Source of the DNA: Gammaproteobacteria bacterium
GTDB taxonomy: Bacteria; Pseudomonadota; Gammaproteobacteria; Pseudomonadales; Azotimanducaceae
Direction: 5' to 3'
Length of the DNA stretch: 64,000 nucleotides
Assembly (NCBI GenBank): GCA_028824555.1
Contig: JAPPDJ010000139.1
Span: 1 to 64,000, forward strand
Position 1 is the stretch's first letter, and every line of letters begins with the position of its first letter. A model generated the notes under the pieces. That model was not told the DNA's origin and searched no databases. It saw nothing but the letters and a program-made list of their open reading frames with translations. Both the position numbers and the translations under genes were made by a program. Below, in pieces: positions 16,396 through 25,101 of this stretch.

Positions 16396-18171
16396 TCAAG
16401 CCGCGTGCGTCGTTCGCCTCGGTGGGTCCACCCGCACCGTGACGACGTCCATGTCGTAGTACTGCTGGTGATGCACCGAGGAGGCGAGGTGGCGCAACAG
16501 GCGCAGCGACACCTCCTCCTCTAGCCTCGCACCGGCACTGGCCTCGCCGAGCAGCGCGATCCGATCCTGAAGGTTCTCGTCTCCGCGGGCAGAGAGGAAC
16601 TCCAGGGTCGCGCCGCCTCCATCATCGCGGCGGGCCGTGACAAGCAGGCGCCTTGGCCCTGCTGCGGCAGCCTCCTCCCGCCCGAGAAGCGTCAGCAAGG
16701 TCTCTTCGCTGACCGCGTCGAGACGCGCCGCCATCCCTTCGTCCCACCCAGACCGCGACGCGAAGCCGGCGACGAACTCGCGGATCTGAGGCAGCGACGA
16801 GGAGTCGAGCGCGACCTCGGTCGTTCTGGTGCGCGGTCTTGTCAGTTGCACGAACAGGGTTCCGAGGATTGCCGCCACGCCGCCGGCGACGATGCCGTTG
16901 ATCGGCAGGCCCCCCGATAGGCTCGCCATGACGTCGGGAAAGACGGCGCCGTGCTCGAACCCGACGCCAATCCAGAATGCCGCGCCGACGATGACGCCCT
17001 TGCGAGGGTCCATGCCGTCCTGGACGACCATCTTGACGCCGACGACAAAGATGGTCGCCATGGTGAGCGTAATGAAGGTTGCCGTCACCGGGCCCGGCAC
17101 CGCCAGCACGACAGCCAGTGCCTTCGGCAGGCAGGCAAGCGCCAGGAACACGATTCCCGCCGCAATGCCGATGGATCTTGAGCCGATACCGGTGGTCTCC
17201 ACCATCGCCGCGCCGTTCGGGCGCGCCCCAAGCGGCATGGTGCCCGCCAGCGCCGAGAGCAGGTTGCCGGCGGAGTCGGCCGCTACCGCTCGCTGTACGG
17301 CGCGAAAGTTGACCGCGCGGGGCCTCGTCCATGACACCCGCTGAATCGCCACGGCGCCGCTAGTCGTCTGAATCGTGCAGACCAGGCCAACGAACAGAAA
17401 CGTCGGCAGCAGCGTCCAGAAGGCGATGCCGAAGTCGGAGTCGAAGCGAACCGCGGGCCACACAGCGGCTGGAAGCCCGATCCACGGCGCATCCGCGACC
17501 CGGGCCGTGTCGTACAGGCCGAACGCGGCAGCGGCCAAGGACCCCGCGACGATGCCGATCACAGGAGCCCACAGACCAATGGAGCCGCGTGCCTTCAGCA
17601 TGATGCCGGCGACCGTTGCCAAGGTGACGAGCGCGCACAGAGGGCCAGCGGCCGGCGGGGTTCCTGGCGGGACGTTGTTCATTTGCTCAAAGAGCACCGG
17701 CGTCACGGTGACCGGCACGAGCATGACGATGGTGCCCGTCACCGTCGGTGTCAGCACGCTGCGGAATGGTGCAAGCCGCGCGGAGAAGCCGAGCTGCAGG
17801 AATGCCATGGCCAGCACGAGGGCCGCGAGAAGCGCCGGCCCGCCAGCCTCGAGGGCGGCGATGCTAACGGCGATCGCCGCGCCAGAGGCACCGGCGACGA
17901 TGAGGTAGCGGCCACCGAAGCGCCCGAGTCCCTGCGCCTGCAGCATCGTCGTCGCCCCGCAGGCCACGAGCGATGCAAACACGGCCCACAGCACGACCTC
18001 CTCGGGCTGGCTGGCGCTGCGGAACACGACCGTGGGGATCAGCACCGCGCCGGGCAGTACCATGCCGGCGAGTTGCAGCCCGAGCCCGGTGGCGAGCGGC
18101 CACGGGACGGGCGCGTCCGGACCGGCCTCCCCGTCCGTCCCTTCCGACGGCTCCTCCGGCAAGTCAGGCAT
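16396..18171 (-). CDS. NCS2 xanthine/uracil permease with C-terminal HATPase-like domain
   Basis: This 591-aa protein is longer than typical NCS2 permeases of about 430-460 aa. Residues 25-440 are a multi-helix nucleobase permease core, including GMVLPGAVLIPTVVFRSAS, the QTTSGAVAIQRVSW substrate-site region and GARPNGAAMVETTGIGSRS. The last 150 residues are soluble: LDAVSEETLLTLLGREE and VSLRLLRHLASSVHHQQYYD recall the N- and G-box regions of RsbW-type serine-kinase/HATPase domains, but the N-box Asn seems absent. This suggests a transporter fused to a regulatory, perhaps inactive, ATPase-like domain. The substrate is inferred to be a purine or pyrimidine base. Confidence 0.85.
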   Translation of the reverse strand: MPDLPEEPSEGTDGEAGPDAPVPWPLATGLGLQLAGMVLPGAVLIPTVVFRSASQPEEVVLWAVFASLVACGATTMLQAQGLGRFGGRYLIVAGASGAAIAVSIAALEAGGPALLAALVLAMAFLQLGFSARLAPFRSVLTPTVTGTIVMLVPVTVTPVLFEQMNNVPPGTPPAAGPLCALVTLATVAGIMLKARGSIGLWAPVIGIVAGSLAAAAFGLYDTARVADAPWIGLPAAVWPAVRFDSDFGIAFWTLLPTFLFVGLVCTIQTTSGAVAIQRVSWTRPRAVNFRAVQRAVAADSAGNLLSALAGTMPLGARPNGAAMVETTGIGSRSIGIAAGIVFLALACLPKALAVVLAVPGPVTATFITLTMATIFVVGVKMVVQDGMDPRKGVIVGAAFWIGVGFEHGAVFPDVMASLSGGLPINGIVAGGVAAILGTLFVQLTRPRTRTTEVALDSSSLPQIREFVAGFASRSGWDEGMAARLDAVSEETLLTLLGREEAAAAGPRRLLVTARRDDGGGATLEFLSARGDENLQDRIALLGEASAGARLEEEVSLRLLRHLASSVHHQQYYDMDVVTVRVDPPRRTTHAA

Positions 18172-18324
18172 CGGCTTTGAGCTGCACGCATTTCCCCGGC
18201 CCGGAGCGGACTGCCAGAGTAGCAGAATGGAGCCGAGCCCTAGCCCGAGACCACATGCGTGGCCATTCGAGGGAGGGTGTCGCCTTCCTTCTACGTCCGT
18301 GCCAAGTCCGACACGGCGCCTGGG

Positions 18325-18870
18325 CTAGGTGCCGAGCACCGGTCGGGCGGCGTTGCGGGCGGCTTCGAAGCGGGCACCACCCTTTCCGGCAACGATGGCG
18401 AATGGCAGTCTCAGCTCCGTGAGGGCTGCCTGATACACGTCGAACAGGCGCTCCCGGTCGTGTTCGGACTCGCGCAGCGGATCGGCCTGCCAAGGCAAGT
18501 CCGGGGTGCAAAGGAGATAAAGCCGTTTCGGCTGGCGGGCGATGGCGTGGTGCAGCCATGCGGGGGATTCCCCGAAGCGTTCGTTCCACCAGATCAAGAT
18601 GACGATCAAGTCCGTGTCGATCACCCCGCCGCCCCGGGCGGAACGCACGAAGGCCGCCTCCCGGCGCATGTGCTCGCGGGCGATGGCGACGAGATCATCT
18701 TCGTCGTACGACGCATCGCCCGTGCGTCCGAGACGCTCCTCCAAATACTCGCGGGCGTACTCCGGCAGGCAAGGCACAGCGAACGCCGCCGCCAGTTCCA
18801 GGGCAAGGGTGGTCTTGCCGGCGGACTCAGGCCCCACCACCGCCACCAAGCGTCCTAGCGCCGTTTCCAC
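18325..18870 (-). CDS. NadR/Trm-like P-loop kinase (AAA family ATPase)
   Basis: This P-loop protein of about 181 aa is similar to the ribosylnicotinamide-kinase half of NadR. Walker A is LVAVVGPESAGKTTLALEL, followed by PEYAREYLEERLGR and the Walker B-like VIDTDLIVILIWWNERFG. No nucleotidyltransferase domain or helix-turn-helix is present, so it is a stand-alone kinase. The ORF opens at 18927, but a GTG at 18870 is preceded at the right distance by AGGAG and begins just before the P-loop. It diverges from the response regulator gene at 18914. The substrate is uncertain. Confidence 0.78.
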   Translation of the reverse strand: METALGRLVAVVGPESAGKTTLALELAAAFAVPCLPEYAREYLEERLGRTGDASYDEDDLVAIAREHMRREAAFVRSARGGGVIDTDLIVILIWWNERFGESPAWLHHAIARQPKRLYLLCTPDLPWQADPLRESEHDRERLFDVYQAALTELRLPFAIVAGKGGARFEAARNAARPVLGT

Positions 18871-18901
18871 TGCCACTCCTGAGCACAAAACCAAGCGGCG
18901 G

Positions 18902-18907
18902 TAGAAT
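18902..18907 (+). promoter_or_regulatory. -10-like hexamer for the sortase-type response regulator
   Basis: TAGAAT (5 of 6) ends six bases before the ATG at 18914, consistent with a leaderless transcript. No Shine-Dalgarno sequence is present and the -35 region is poor. Confidence 0.4.
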
Positions 18908-18913
18908 CGCCCC

Positions 18914-19618
18914 ATGGCTACGCTCATTGCAATCGTCGAGGACGATCCGGACCAGCGTGCAAACTACGCCGATGCCATCGTCAAGAAGGGCTACGAAACC
19001 GCCACCTACGCGAGCCGTGCCGAAGCGCTCGCCGGGTTTGACGAACGCATCCCCGACCTCGCGGTGCTCGACATCATCCTGGGACCCGAGGTAGATGCAG
19101 GCTTCCAGCTCTGCCGCGAACTGCTCGCACGCAAACCTACCCTGCCCGTGATCTTCCTCACCGAACGCATCAACGAGATCGACAAGATCTCTGGGTTGCG
19201 GCTCGGTGCGTGGGACTATCTGCCGAAGCCCATTTCCCTCGACTATCTGGCCGAGCGCATCGCCTCGCTCATCCGCATCAACGACGTGCGCACCAGCGGC
19301 GAGGACAGCGTCAGCCCCACCGCCCGACGCGTTGGTGGCCTCGTGCTCGACCAGGACGCGCTGCTCGTGTCTTGGAAGGGCCGCCGCGTCGACCTCTCGG
19401 CCACCGAGTTCCGCATGTTGGCGAAGCTCGTGCGGAATCCAGGCCATGCAGTCAGCTACGAGACGCTCATGCAGTCCACCATGCAATCGTTGGTGACGCA
19501 CAACACCATCAACACCCACATGCGCAACATCCGCAAGAAGTTCGAGCGCGAAGACGACGAGTTCGCCGGCATCAAGAGCGAATACGGCTTCGGCTATCGC
19601 TGGACTGTGGGAGGTTGA
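18914..19618 (+). CDS. Response regulator, proteobacterial dedicated sortase system type
   Basis: This OmpR-class transcription factor has 234 aa. The receiver domain (1-120) has acidic EDD near the N terminus, phospho-acceptor Asp in LAVLDIILG and Lys in YLPKPISLD. The C-terminal winged helix (about 140-232) includes LSATEFRMLAKLVRNPGHAVSYETLM and ends in a YGFGYRW wing. The DIILGPEVDAGFQLCRELL region and the following kinase with a CBM9-like sensor match the pair described with the proteobacterial dedicated sortase. No sortase or LPXTG-type target gene lies in the window. An 84-bp gap with a double hairpin separates it from the kinase gene. Confidence 0.85.
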   Translation: MATLIAIVEDDPDQRANYADAIVKKGYETATYASRAEALAGFDERIPDLAVLDIILGPEVDAGFQLCRELLARKPTLPVIFLTERINEIDKISGLRLGAWDYLPKPISLDYLAERIASLIRINDVRTSGEDSVSPTARRVGGLVLDQDALLVSWKGRRVDLSATEFRMLAKLVRNPGHAVSYETLMQSTMQSLVTHNTINTHMRNIRKKFEREDDEFAGIKSEYGFGYRWTVGG

Positions 19619-19646
19619 GGTGGCTAGCGCCGTCACCGCCCTCCCC

Positions 19647-19693
19647 GCAGTTTTCGCGCTAGCGAAAACTGCCAAAGCGCCGCGAAGCGGCGC
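19647..19693. repeat. Double-hairpin repeat, copy 4
   Basis: The first stem starts GCAGTTTTCGCG and ends CGAAAACTGC; GCGCCGC-GAA-GCGGCGC follows. This is the reverse-complement orientation of copy 1 with only a few changes. It lies between the response regulator and kinase genes and may attenuate read-through. Confidence 0.75.
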
Positions 19694-19702
19694 TCGTTCA
19701 CC

Positions 19703-20803
19703 ATGAGAATCGGCTCCGCCATCCACGGTCCGCGCCTCGTCGCCAAGCTGATGGCGCTGAGCGTGGCGCTGTTGGTGGTGCCGTGGCTTTCCTGGCTTTT
19801 GCTCGTGGAGATGGAACGGGCCTTGGAGGCCATGCAGTTTCGCCAGCAACTCCTGGTGGCGAAAGGCATCTCCACCTTCCTCAACGGCCGCGAGGACCTC
19901 TTCGCCGATCTGCCGATCGACCCGGAGGATTACGAGGCGCTTTATGCCCGGCCCATCACCGGGTCCGCTCGTCTCGACGGTGCCATCGAGGATTGGAACG
20001 ACGTGGATTCCCACGTTGCCAATTCCTTCGGCGCGCGCGCCGGCACCGCCGACGGCAGTTTCGACCTCTCGCTCGGCGACCGCGACGGCTGGCTCTATGC
20101 CTTTGTGCAGGTGCGCGACGACGTGAGGGTGTATCGCAATCCTGAATCCCTGCGCCTCGATGGCGCCGACCATGTTCGCGTGGACTTCATCCGCGCCGAC
20201 GGCGAAGACGGCCGCATCGCCATCACTGCCTCCCAGGCTGGCGTTACCACGGCATACCGCATGGATGCCGAGTGGCGCCTCGCCGAGACCGGTGCGCCCG
20301 AGCGCAGCGTGCAGGGGCATCTCGTGGAGACCGACGAAGGCTATGCGCTGGAGTTCCGGCTGCCGCTCGACATGCTCGGCTCGCGCCGCGTCTTCGGCCT
20401 TTCCTTCGTGGACGTGGACGATCCGCAAACCCGCGCGACGAGGGCCGTGACACGCACGCTTCCCACCGCCGGCGAGGAGAGCTTTGGCCTGGTCGTCTAT
20501 CGCTCACCGGAGGTGCTGAAGATCATCGAGGGCCTGGGCTACGCCGGCTATCGCATCATGGTCATCGACACGGAAAGCCGCCGGCGGGCGGAAACCGGTG
20601 GCCTGGATCTCGGCCCGCGCCCGCCCGCGGAAACCAACTGGGCGGCGATACCGCGCGGGGCGTTCCTGAAGACACGGCAATGGCTCGAGGCCCTCACCGC
20701 AGGCGATGCCGACGTCGCGCAAGACGGCGAGGGCGCGGCGGAAGTGATCGCATCGGCACTCGCCGGCGACCCGCTCGCCTTGCGTCGCCACGCCGGCGAG
20801 TAG
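19703..20803 (+). CDS. Sortase-system sensor kinase, N-terminal half (interrupted by TAG)
   Basis: These 366 aa are the sensor half of a histidine kinase. A membrane helix lies near residues 16-34 (LSVALLVVPWLSWLLLV). It is followed by a periplasmic region with a CBM9/DOMON-like beta-sandwich (about 90-255, including DGWLYAFVQVRDD and GYALEFRLPLDML). The reading frame stops at TAG 20801-20803 and then continues in the same frame (20813 onward) into the second membrane helix and kinase core. The family protein is one chain of about 700 aa; the two halves here sum to that. It is either a nonsense mutation, a sequencing error, or a genuine split. Confidence 0.75.
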   Translation: MRIGSAIHGPRLVAKLMALSVALLVVPWLSWLLLVEMERALEAMQFRQQLLVAKGISTFLNGREDLFADLPIDPEDYEALYARPITGSARLDGAIEDWNDVDSHVANSFGARAGTADGSFDLSLGDRDGWLYAFVQVRDDVRVYRNPESLRLDGADHVRVDFIRADGEDGRIAITASQAGVTTAYRMDAEWRLAETGAPERSVQGHLVETDEGYALEFRLPLDMLGSRRVFGLSFVDVDDPQTRATRAVTRTLPTAGEESFGLVVYRSPEVLKIIEGLGYAGYRIMVIDTESRRRAETGGLDLGPRPPAETNWAAIPRGAFLKTRQWLEALTAGDADVAQDGEGAAEVIASALAGDPLALRRHAGE

Positions 20804-20812
20804 GAAGTCATC

Positions 20813-21874
20813 ATGGCCGGCCACCCCATCGTCGGCGCCGGGGGCGCGGTCATCGGTCTGGTGGCGGTGGAGCAGACCATCGAGGATATCGAGACGTTCC
20901 AATACGCGGCCATCGACAGCATCGTCTGGGTGTCCGTGGCCAGCCTCATCGCCTTCGTGCTCGCGCTGATCGCCTTTTCCGGGCGTCTGACCTGGCGCAT
21001 CCGCAACCTGCGCCGCGAAGCCGCCGCCGCCATCGACGAATACGGTCGCCTGCGCAGCGCCGCGCTCTCGCGCGAAATCCACTCGGGCGACGAAATCGGC
21101 GACCTGGCGCGCAGCGTCTCCAACATGCTCACCCGGCTGCGCCAGCACAATCACTTCATCGAGAACATGCCCCGTACCCTGCGCCACGAGATCAACAACC
21201 CCCTCAACGTGCTCAGCACCTCGCTGCAAAATCTGAGCGAGGACGTCGCCGAGGTTAAGGGCAGCCGCTACTTGGAATCTGCCCGGCGCGGGGTGCTGCG
21301 CATCGGCGCCATCGTCGAGAATCTGGCCGACGCCGCGAGCCTCGAGGAGTCGTTGCAGGCGGAAGACATGGACGAAGTGGACCTCGAGCAGCTCCTTGCC
21401 AATTACGTCGGCAACTGTGCGATCACCCATCCGGAACACGGCTTCCTCTTCCGCGGCACAGGCGCCGCCGTGATCGTCCTCGCCTCGGATTACCGCATCG
21501 AGCAGATGCTCGACAAGATCATCGACAACGCCATCGACTTCCACCGCGCCGGCAGCGCCATCCGCGTCCAACTCGACGCCGGCCCCGAACACGCCCGCAT
21601 CGCCATCGCCAACCGCGGCCCGCCGCTGCCCCGGGATGCCACGGGTTCCGTGTTCGAGTCCATGGTCTCCCACCGCGGTCCCGACAACCGCCTGCACTTC
21701 GGCCTCGGCCTGTACGTGGTGCGCACCATCGCCGAACACCACGGCGGCACCGTGCGAGCCCTCAACCTGACCGACGGTTCGGGCGTGGTGATCTCGGTGC
21801 AACTCCCGCTTGCCGCGGCCGCAAGCAGGGCCGAGGAGAAGCAGGCGCAGGAGCATTCGTCACGTATGGCATGA
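20813..21874 (+). CDS. Sortase-system sensor kinase, C-terminal half
   Basis: These 353 aa start shortly after the in-frame TAG, at MAGHPIVGAGG. A transmembrane helix (about 40-62) leads into a HAMP-like linker. HisKA has phospho-acceptor His in TLRHEINNPLNVLSTS, and the HATPase domain has an N-box DKIIDNAIDFH and a G-box HFGLGLYVVRTIAEHHGG. All catalytic motifs look intact, so the kinase core could work if translated. A start at 20813 has no strong ribosome-binding site, so separate translation is doubtful. It is the partner of the regulator at 18914. Confidence 0.75.
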   Translation: MAGHPIVGAGGAVIGLVAVEQTIEDIETFQYAAIDSIVWVSVASLIAFVLALIAFSGRLTWRIRNLRREAAAAIDEYGRLRSAALSREIHSGDEIGDLARSVSNMLTRLRQHNHFIENMPRTLRHEINNPLNVLSTSLQNLSEDVAEVKGSRYLESARRGVLRIGAIVENLADAASLEESLQAEDMDEVDLEQLLANYVGNCAITHPEHGFLFRGTGAAVIVLASDYRIEQMLDKIIDNAIDFHRAGSAIRVQLDAGPEHARIAIANRGPPLPRDATGSVFESMVSHRGPDNRLHFGLGLYVVRTIAEHHGGTVRALNLTDGSGVVISVQLPLAAAASRAEEKQAQEHSSRMA

Positions 21875-22034
21875 ACGGGCCGGTCTCGCAAGGAGAAGGC
21901 TGGTTGCATGTTCTACGACCTTGCACCGCAGAACGTCAATTCGTGACCTGTCTGCGACGTAAGCTCTTGGCCGGCACGTTCGTGTCGGCTCGGCTTCGAG
22001 ATGAGTCCGTGTGTGGTGCTGCGGCCTTCTGCCT

Positions 22035-22940
22035 TCAGGAGACCAGCCGAAACCGACGCTCCACCGCCAGTTCCCCGTCGCACGCCACCTCGCCCCGCTC
22101 GACAAGGAATTGCATCGCCGCGAAGACGCTGCGCGCAGCGGCCGGGTGAAGCCCCACCGGAACGGCGGCATACATGGTTGGCACCATGTCAGCGATGTGG
22201 GCTGGGCCTTCGGCCAGGAAATCGAGAATCTGCCGCTCGCGCTCGCGCCGATGTTCGATGAACGCCTGCACGTGGGCTTTCGGATCGGTGATTGCCGGCC
22301 CGTGCGTGGGCCAATAGACCTCATCGTCGCGGTCGAGCAGCAACTCTAGGCTCCCCATGTAGCTCTTCATGTCGCCGTCTGGCGGCGAGATGACGCTGGT
22401 GGACCAACCCATCACATGGTCGCCGCTGAACAGCGTTCGCTCCTCGCGCAAACAAAAGCACAGGTGGTTCGACGTGTGTCCCGGCGTGTAGACGCATTCG
22501 ACACTCCAGCCATCCCCGTCGATGACGTCGCCATGCCCCACCTGCACATCCGGGTGGAACTCCATGTCGCCACCCTCCTCCACTTGCACGCCCTCCGCCA
22601 CCTTGCCGGCGCCATGGGGGCCGAAGCCGTAGGTAGGCGCGGGTCGCCGCCGCGCCAGCAACCGAGCGGCTGGGGAATGATCCATGTGCGTGTGGGTGAT
22701 GAGCATATGTGTCACCACCTCGTCGCCAAGCGCCTCGTCTATGGCCGAGATATGGGCATCGTCGATGGGCCCTGGGTCGATCACCGCTACTCTGCCCTCG
22801 CCGATGATGTAGGTACCGGTGCCGTGGAAGGTGAAGGCGCTTGGATTCTTGGCAATCACTCGCCGCACGAGCGGCGCGACCCGCTCCATGCGACCGTACT
22901 CGAAGGTCATGTCGCGGCGATAGGGAATCTCTACAGGCAT
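22035..22940 (-). CDS. MBL-fold metallo-hydrolase
   Basis: This 301-aa metallo-beta-lactamase-fold hydrolase carries the di-zinc motif THTHMDHSPAA. Further ligands are His in YTPGHTSNHLC, Asp in LFSGDHVMGWSTSV and His in YWPTHGPAI. The C-terminal helical tail (HRRERERQILDFLAEGP and winged-helix-like sequence after it) is typical of the LACTB2/RNase-Z-like hydrolase subgroup with a wHTH tail. Substrate unknown; candidates are thioesters or RNA ends. It is on the same strand as, and 109 bp downstream of, the hvfABC genes but has no evident link to copper. Confidence 0.85.
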   Translation of the reverse strand: MPVEIPYRRDMTFEYGRMERVAPLVRRVIAKNPSAFTFHGTGTYIIGEGRVAVIDPGPIDDAHISAIDEALGDEVVTHMLITHTHMDHSPAARLLARRRPAPTYGFGPHGAGKVAEGVQVEEGGDMEFHPDVQVGHGDVIDGDGWSVECVYTPGHTSNHLCFCLREERTLFSGDHVMGWSTSVISPPDGDMKSYMGSLELLLDRDDEVYWPTHGPAITDPKAHVQAFIEHRRERERQILDFLAEGPAHIADMVPTMYAAVPVGLHPAAARSVFAAMQFLVERGEVACDGELAVERRFRLVS

Positions 22941-23049
22941 CGATGTGCTCTCTTCAGGTGGCTTTTGGGGTCGGCTGTCGCGCTATTGTGCCCCTCGCGC
23001 CGCCGCTATGGAATCGGCCGGGGCAACCACCGCGCTATCCCAATCCCCG

Positions 23050-23781
23050 TCAGGACGGGCGGGCCAGGATGTCGTCGCCGTGCAGTCGGGTCACGATGGC
23101 GGCGCCGGCGGCGTACATTGCGTCCTCGTCGCGACCTAGTTCGCCGGCAATCGTGGCGACCGCAACCTTCGGCCGAGCGCCTTCGCCGATCAGGTTGAGC
23201 AGCCGCACCGTCACGGCGTTCGACTCGATCACGCGCACCTGGTCCTGCCGGTTGCGCCATGCAATGAGCCATGTGGCGTCGTCGGGAGACGCGGACGGCG
23301 GCGCCTTCGGGTCGATCTGGTGTACCGGCCAGTCGTAGCGCAGCGGGTATGCCAAGGGCGAGACGACGATCGTCTCGTCGAGCGCCGGCGGTTCGCCGCC
23401 GAACGCACAGTCTGCGTCGCCGGCGAAGTCCAGGTGCAGGCGCAACCACTCGAAGTGGGCTAGCTCCAGGGCAAAGCCGGGATCGTCCGCTTGCCCGCGC
23501 TCGTTCGCGAGATAGTCGAGGAACTCCTCCACCAGGCGCCGAAACAGCGGCTCGCTTGAACGATGGCGACGCAGGAAGTCGCGAACCATGTGCTGCCAGC
23601 GGGCTTCGCCCATCGTTTCGCGAAACTCCGGCAGCATCCCGCCAAGCAGCCCGTCGATGTTGCGCCGGAAGAGGTCGGCGTAAACCGCCATCTGGTCACG
23701 TTGCACACCCGGCGGGGGCGATTGTCGATTGCCGTCACGGATGCAAGCCGCGAAGCGCCCTTGCACACTGAGGAAGTCCAT
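23050..23781 (-). CDS. hvfC: HvfC/BufC-like DUF2063 protein
   Basis: This protein of about 243 aa has the N-terminal DUF2063 (putative DNA-binding/HvfC) domain: MDFLSVQGRFAACIRDG, YADLFRRNIDGLLGGMLPEF and MVRDFLRRHRSSEPLFRRLVEEFLDYL. In the HvfABC and bufferin systems this protein is the partner that presents the precursor to the DUF692 enzyme HvfB for modification of cysteine-containing core motifs. The start is placed at 23781, seven bases after the hvfB stop; the ORF-track start at 23847 would overlap hvfB by about 60 bp. Confidence 0.85.
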   Translation of the reverse strand: MDFLSVQGRFAACIRDGNRQSPPPGVQRDQMAVYADLFRRNIDGLLGGMLPEFRETMGEARWQHMVRDFLRRHRSSEPLFRRLVEEFLDYLANERGQADDPGFALELAHFEWLRLHLDFAGDADCAFGGEPPALDETIVVSPLAYPLRYDWPVHQIDPKAPPSASPDDATWLIAWRNRQDQVRVIESNAVTVRLLNLIGEGARPKVAVATIAGELGRDEDAMYAAGAAIVTRLHGDDILARPS

Positions 23782-23788
23782 GCTGCGC

Positions 23789-24643
23789 TCAAACCGCCTT
23801 TGCCGCCTCGTGCCCGGTCGCGGCTTGCAGCGCACGGATTCTGCCAACCTCGCCGAGGAGTTCCGGTACCGGTGGGTAGTTGAAGTCTCGCTCGATCAGC
23901 GCCGGCAGCGGCCCAAAGAGATCGAATGCCTGCTCGAGCAGCGACCATACGGGTTCGATTACCGCCGCCCCGTGGCTGTCGATGCGCAAGGTCGGCGATT
24001 GCACCGAATGTCCTGCCACATGCACATACAGCGCTCGGTCGCCGGGCAGGCCGCGCAGGAACTCGGCCGGGTCATGGCCGAAGTTGAAGCTGTTCACATA
24101 GACGTTGTTGACATCGAGCAAAAGGTCGCAATCGGCCTCCTCCACCACGGCGTTGATGAAGGCAAGTTCGGACATCTCGGCACCCGGCTCGGCGTAGGCG
24201 GATACGTGCTCGATGCCGATGCGGGCACCGAGGACATCTTGAACGGTGCGGACTCGGCTCGCGACGTGGCGCGCCGCGTCTTCGGTGAACGGCACCGGCA
24301 TCAGGTCGTAAAGATGCCCGCCGTCGCTGCAGGCGGACAGGTGCTCGGTGTAGGCCCGCGCCCCATGCTCCTCAAGGAAGGCCTTGATGCGCTTCAGGAA
24401 GGGAATGTCGAGGGGCTCGGGACCGCCCAGCGAAAGGGACAGGCCATGACAGACCACGGGAAAGCGCTCCGTCCAGGCCCGAAAGGCCCGGCTGAAGCGC
24501 CCGCCCATTTCCATCCAGTTCTCGGGGGCGACCTCGATGAAGTCGATTTCCCGAGCCACTCGGTCGGTGTGCTGCTCAAGGGCCTCCAACATGCCTCGGC
24601 GAAGGCCGAGGCCCGCGCCCGCAAGGGGCGCGAACCGCAACAT
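23789..24643 (-). CDS. hvfB: HvfB/BufB-like DUF692 multinuclear iron enzyme
   Basis: This 284-aa TIM-barrel DUF692 enzyme belongs to the MbnB-type family that uses two or three non-haem irons and O2 to convert cysteine into modified (oxazolone/thioamide or related) residues. Conserved blocks are visible: FIEVAPENWME, CHGLSLSLG, GIEHVSAYAE, LLLDVNNVYVNSFNFG, VHVAGH, DSHG and LIERDFN; they supply the His/Asp/Glu metal ligands. It follows the small precursor gene by 28 bp and is followed by hvfC, giving the canonical hvfABC order. Modification chemistry is inferred from the family. Confidence 0.92.
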   Translation of the reverse strand: MLRFAPLAGAGLGLRRGMLEALEQHTDRVAREIDFIEVAPENWMEMGGRFSRAFRAWTERFPVVCHGLSLSLGGPEPLDIPFLKRIKAFLEEHGARAYTEHLSACSDGGHLYDLMPVPFTEDAARHVASRVRTVQDVLGARIGIEHVSAYAEPGAEMSELAFINAVVEEADCDLLLDVNNVYVNSFNFGHDPAEFLRGLPGDRALYVHVAGHSVQSPTLRIDSHGAAVIEPVWSLLEQAFDLFGPLPALIERDFNYPPVPELLGEVGRIRALQAATGHEAAKAV

Positions 24644-24671
24644 GCCGAAAGCGCCCTTGAGCCGCTAGCGA

Positions 24672-24935
24672 TTACTCCTCGGTGGAGTCGCCGCCCTCGT
24701 CGCCTTCGCCTTCGCCCTCGCCTTCGGCGTCGTCGTCACCGTCGCCGTCGTCCTCGCCGCACTTGCCTTCGCCGCACTTGCCTTCGCCGCCGTGGGCGTC
24801 TGCAAACAGGTTGTATGCAGGCTCGACATCGCGCGCCTCGAAGGGGTCTTCGTCGAGCGCAGCGGCGCCGGACAGGGAGGCGACGATTGCCGCACCGATG
24901 GCAGCCGCGATGGGCTTCAGATTCGTCTTCGACAT
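24672..24935 (-). CDS. hvfA: HvfA/bufferin-type RiPP metallophore precursor
   Basis: This 87-aa precursor peptide is exported. Its signal peptide (about residues 1-26) ends in SLSGAAA. The core region FADAHGGEGKCGEGKCG holds two tandem EGKCG motifs, the signature of HvfA-like precursors whose cysteines are modified by HvfBC and bind copper. Unusually, the tail is very acidic (EDDGDGDDDAEGEGEGEGDE). The start at 24935 is chosen because AAGGAGAG lies eight bases upstream; the ORF track begins earlier at 24992. A likely promoter lies at 25036-25063. The product is expected to act in the periplasm. Confidence 0.88.
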   Translation of the reverse strand: MSKTNLKPIAAAIGAAIVASLSGAAALDEDPFEARDVEPAYNLFADAHGGEGKCGEGKCGEDDGDGDDDAEGEGEGEGDEGGDSTEE

Positions 24936-25035
24936 TGTTTGATCTCTCCTTGATCCATGATCGAAAGCCGCCGAATCGCAACTAGTCGCCAACGCCCTTA
25001 GGCACTACCGCCAGCCGCAACCGGCTTGCCCGCCC

Positions 25036-25063
25036 ACCATAAAGCACAATCGGCGTGCGTCAA
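25036..25063 (-). promoter_or_regulatory. Predicted sigma70-type promoter of hvfABC
   Basis: On the minus strand TTGACG (5 of 6) and TATGGT (4 of 6) are separated by 16 bp, about 95 bases upstream of the hvfA start and inside the gap after the Cu/Zn permease stop. This would give hvfABC its own transcript. No clear metal-regulator operator was found. Confidence 0.45.
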
Positions 25064-25101
25064 CAGAAAATGCGGCGCGCGCTTGAGGCAAGGCCCTCAG
25101 C

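Noticed and set aside
18827-20428. 533-aa minus-strand ORF over the response regulator and kinase
   Set aside because: Antisense shadow; the plus strand encodes intact two-component motifs.
20504-21856. 450-aa minus-strand ORF over the kinase core
   Set aside because: Antisense shadow of HisKA/HATPase coding sequence.
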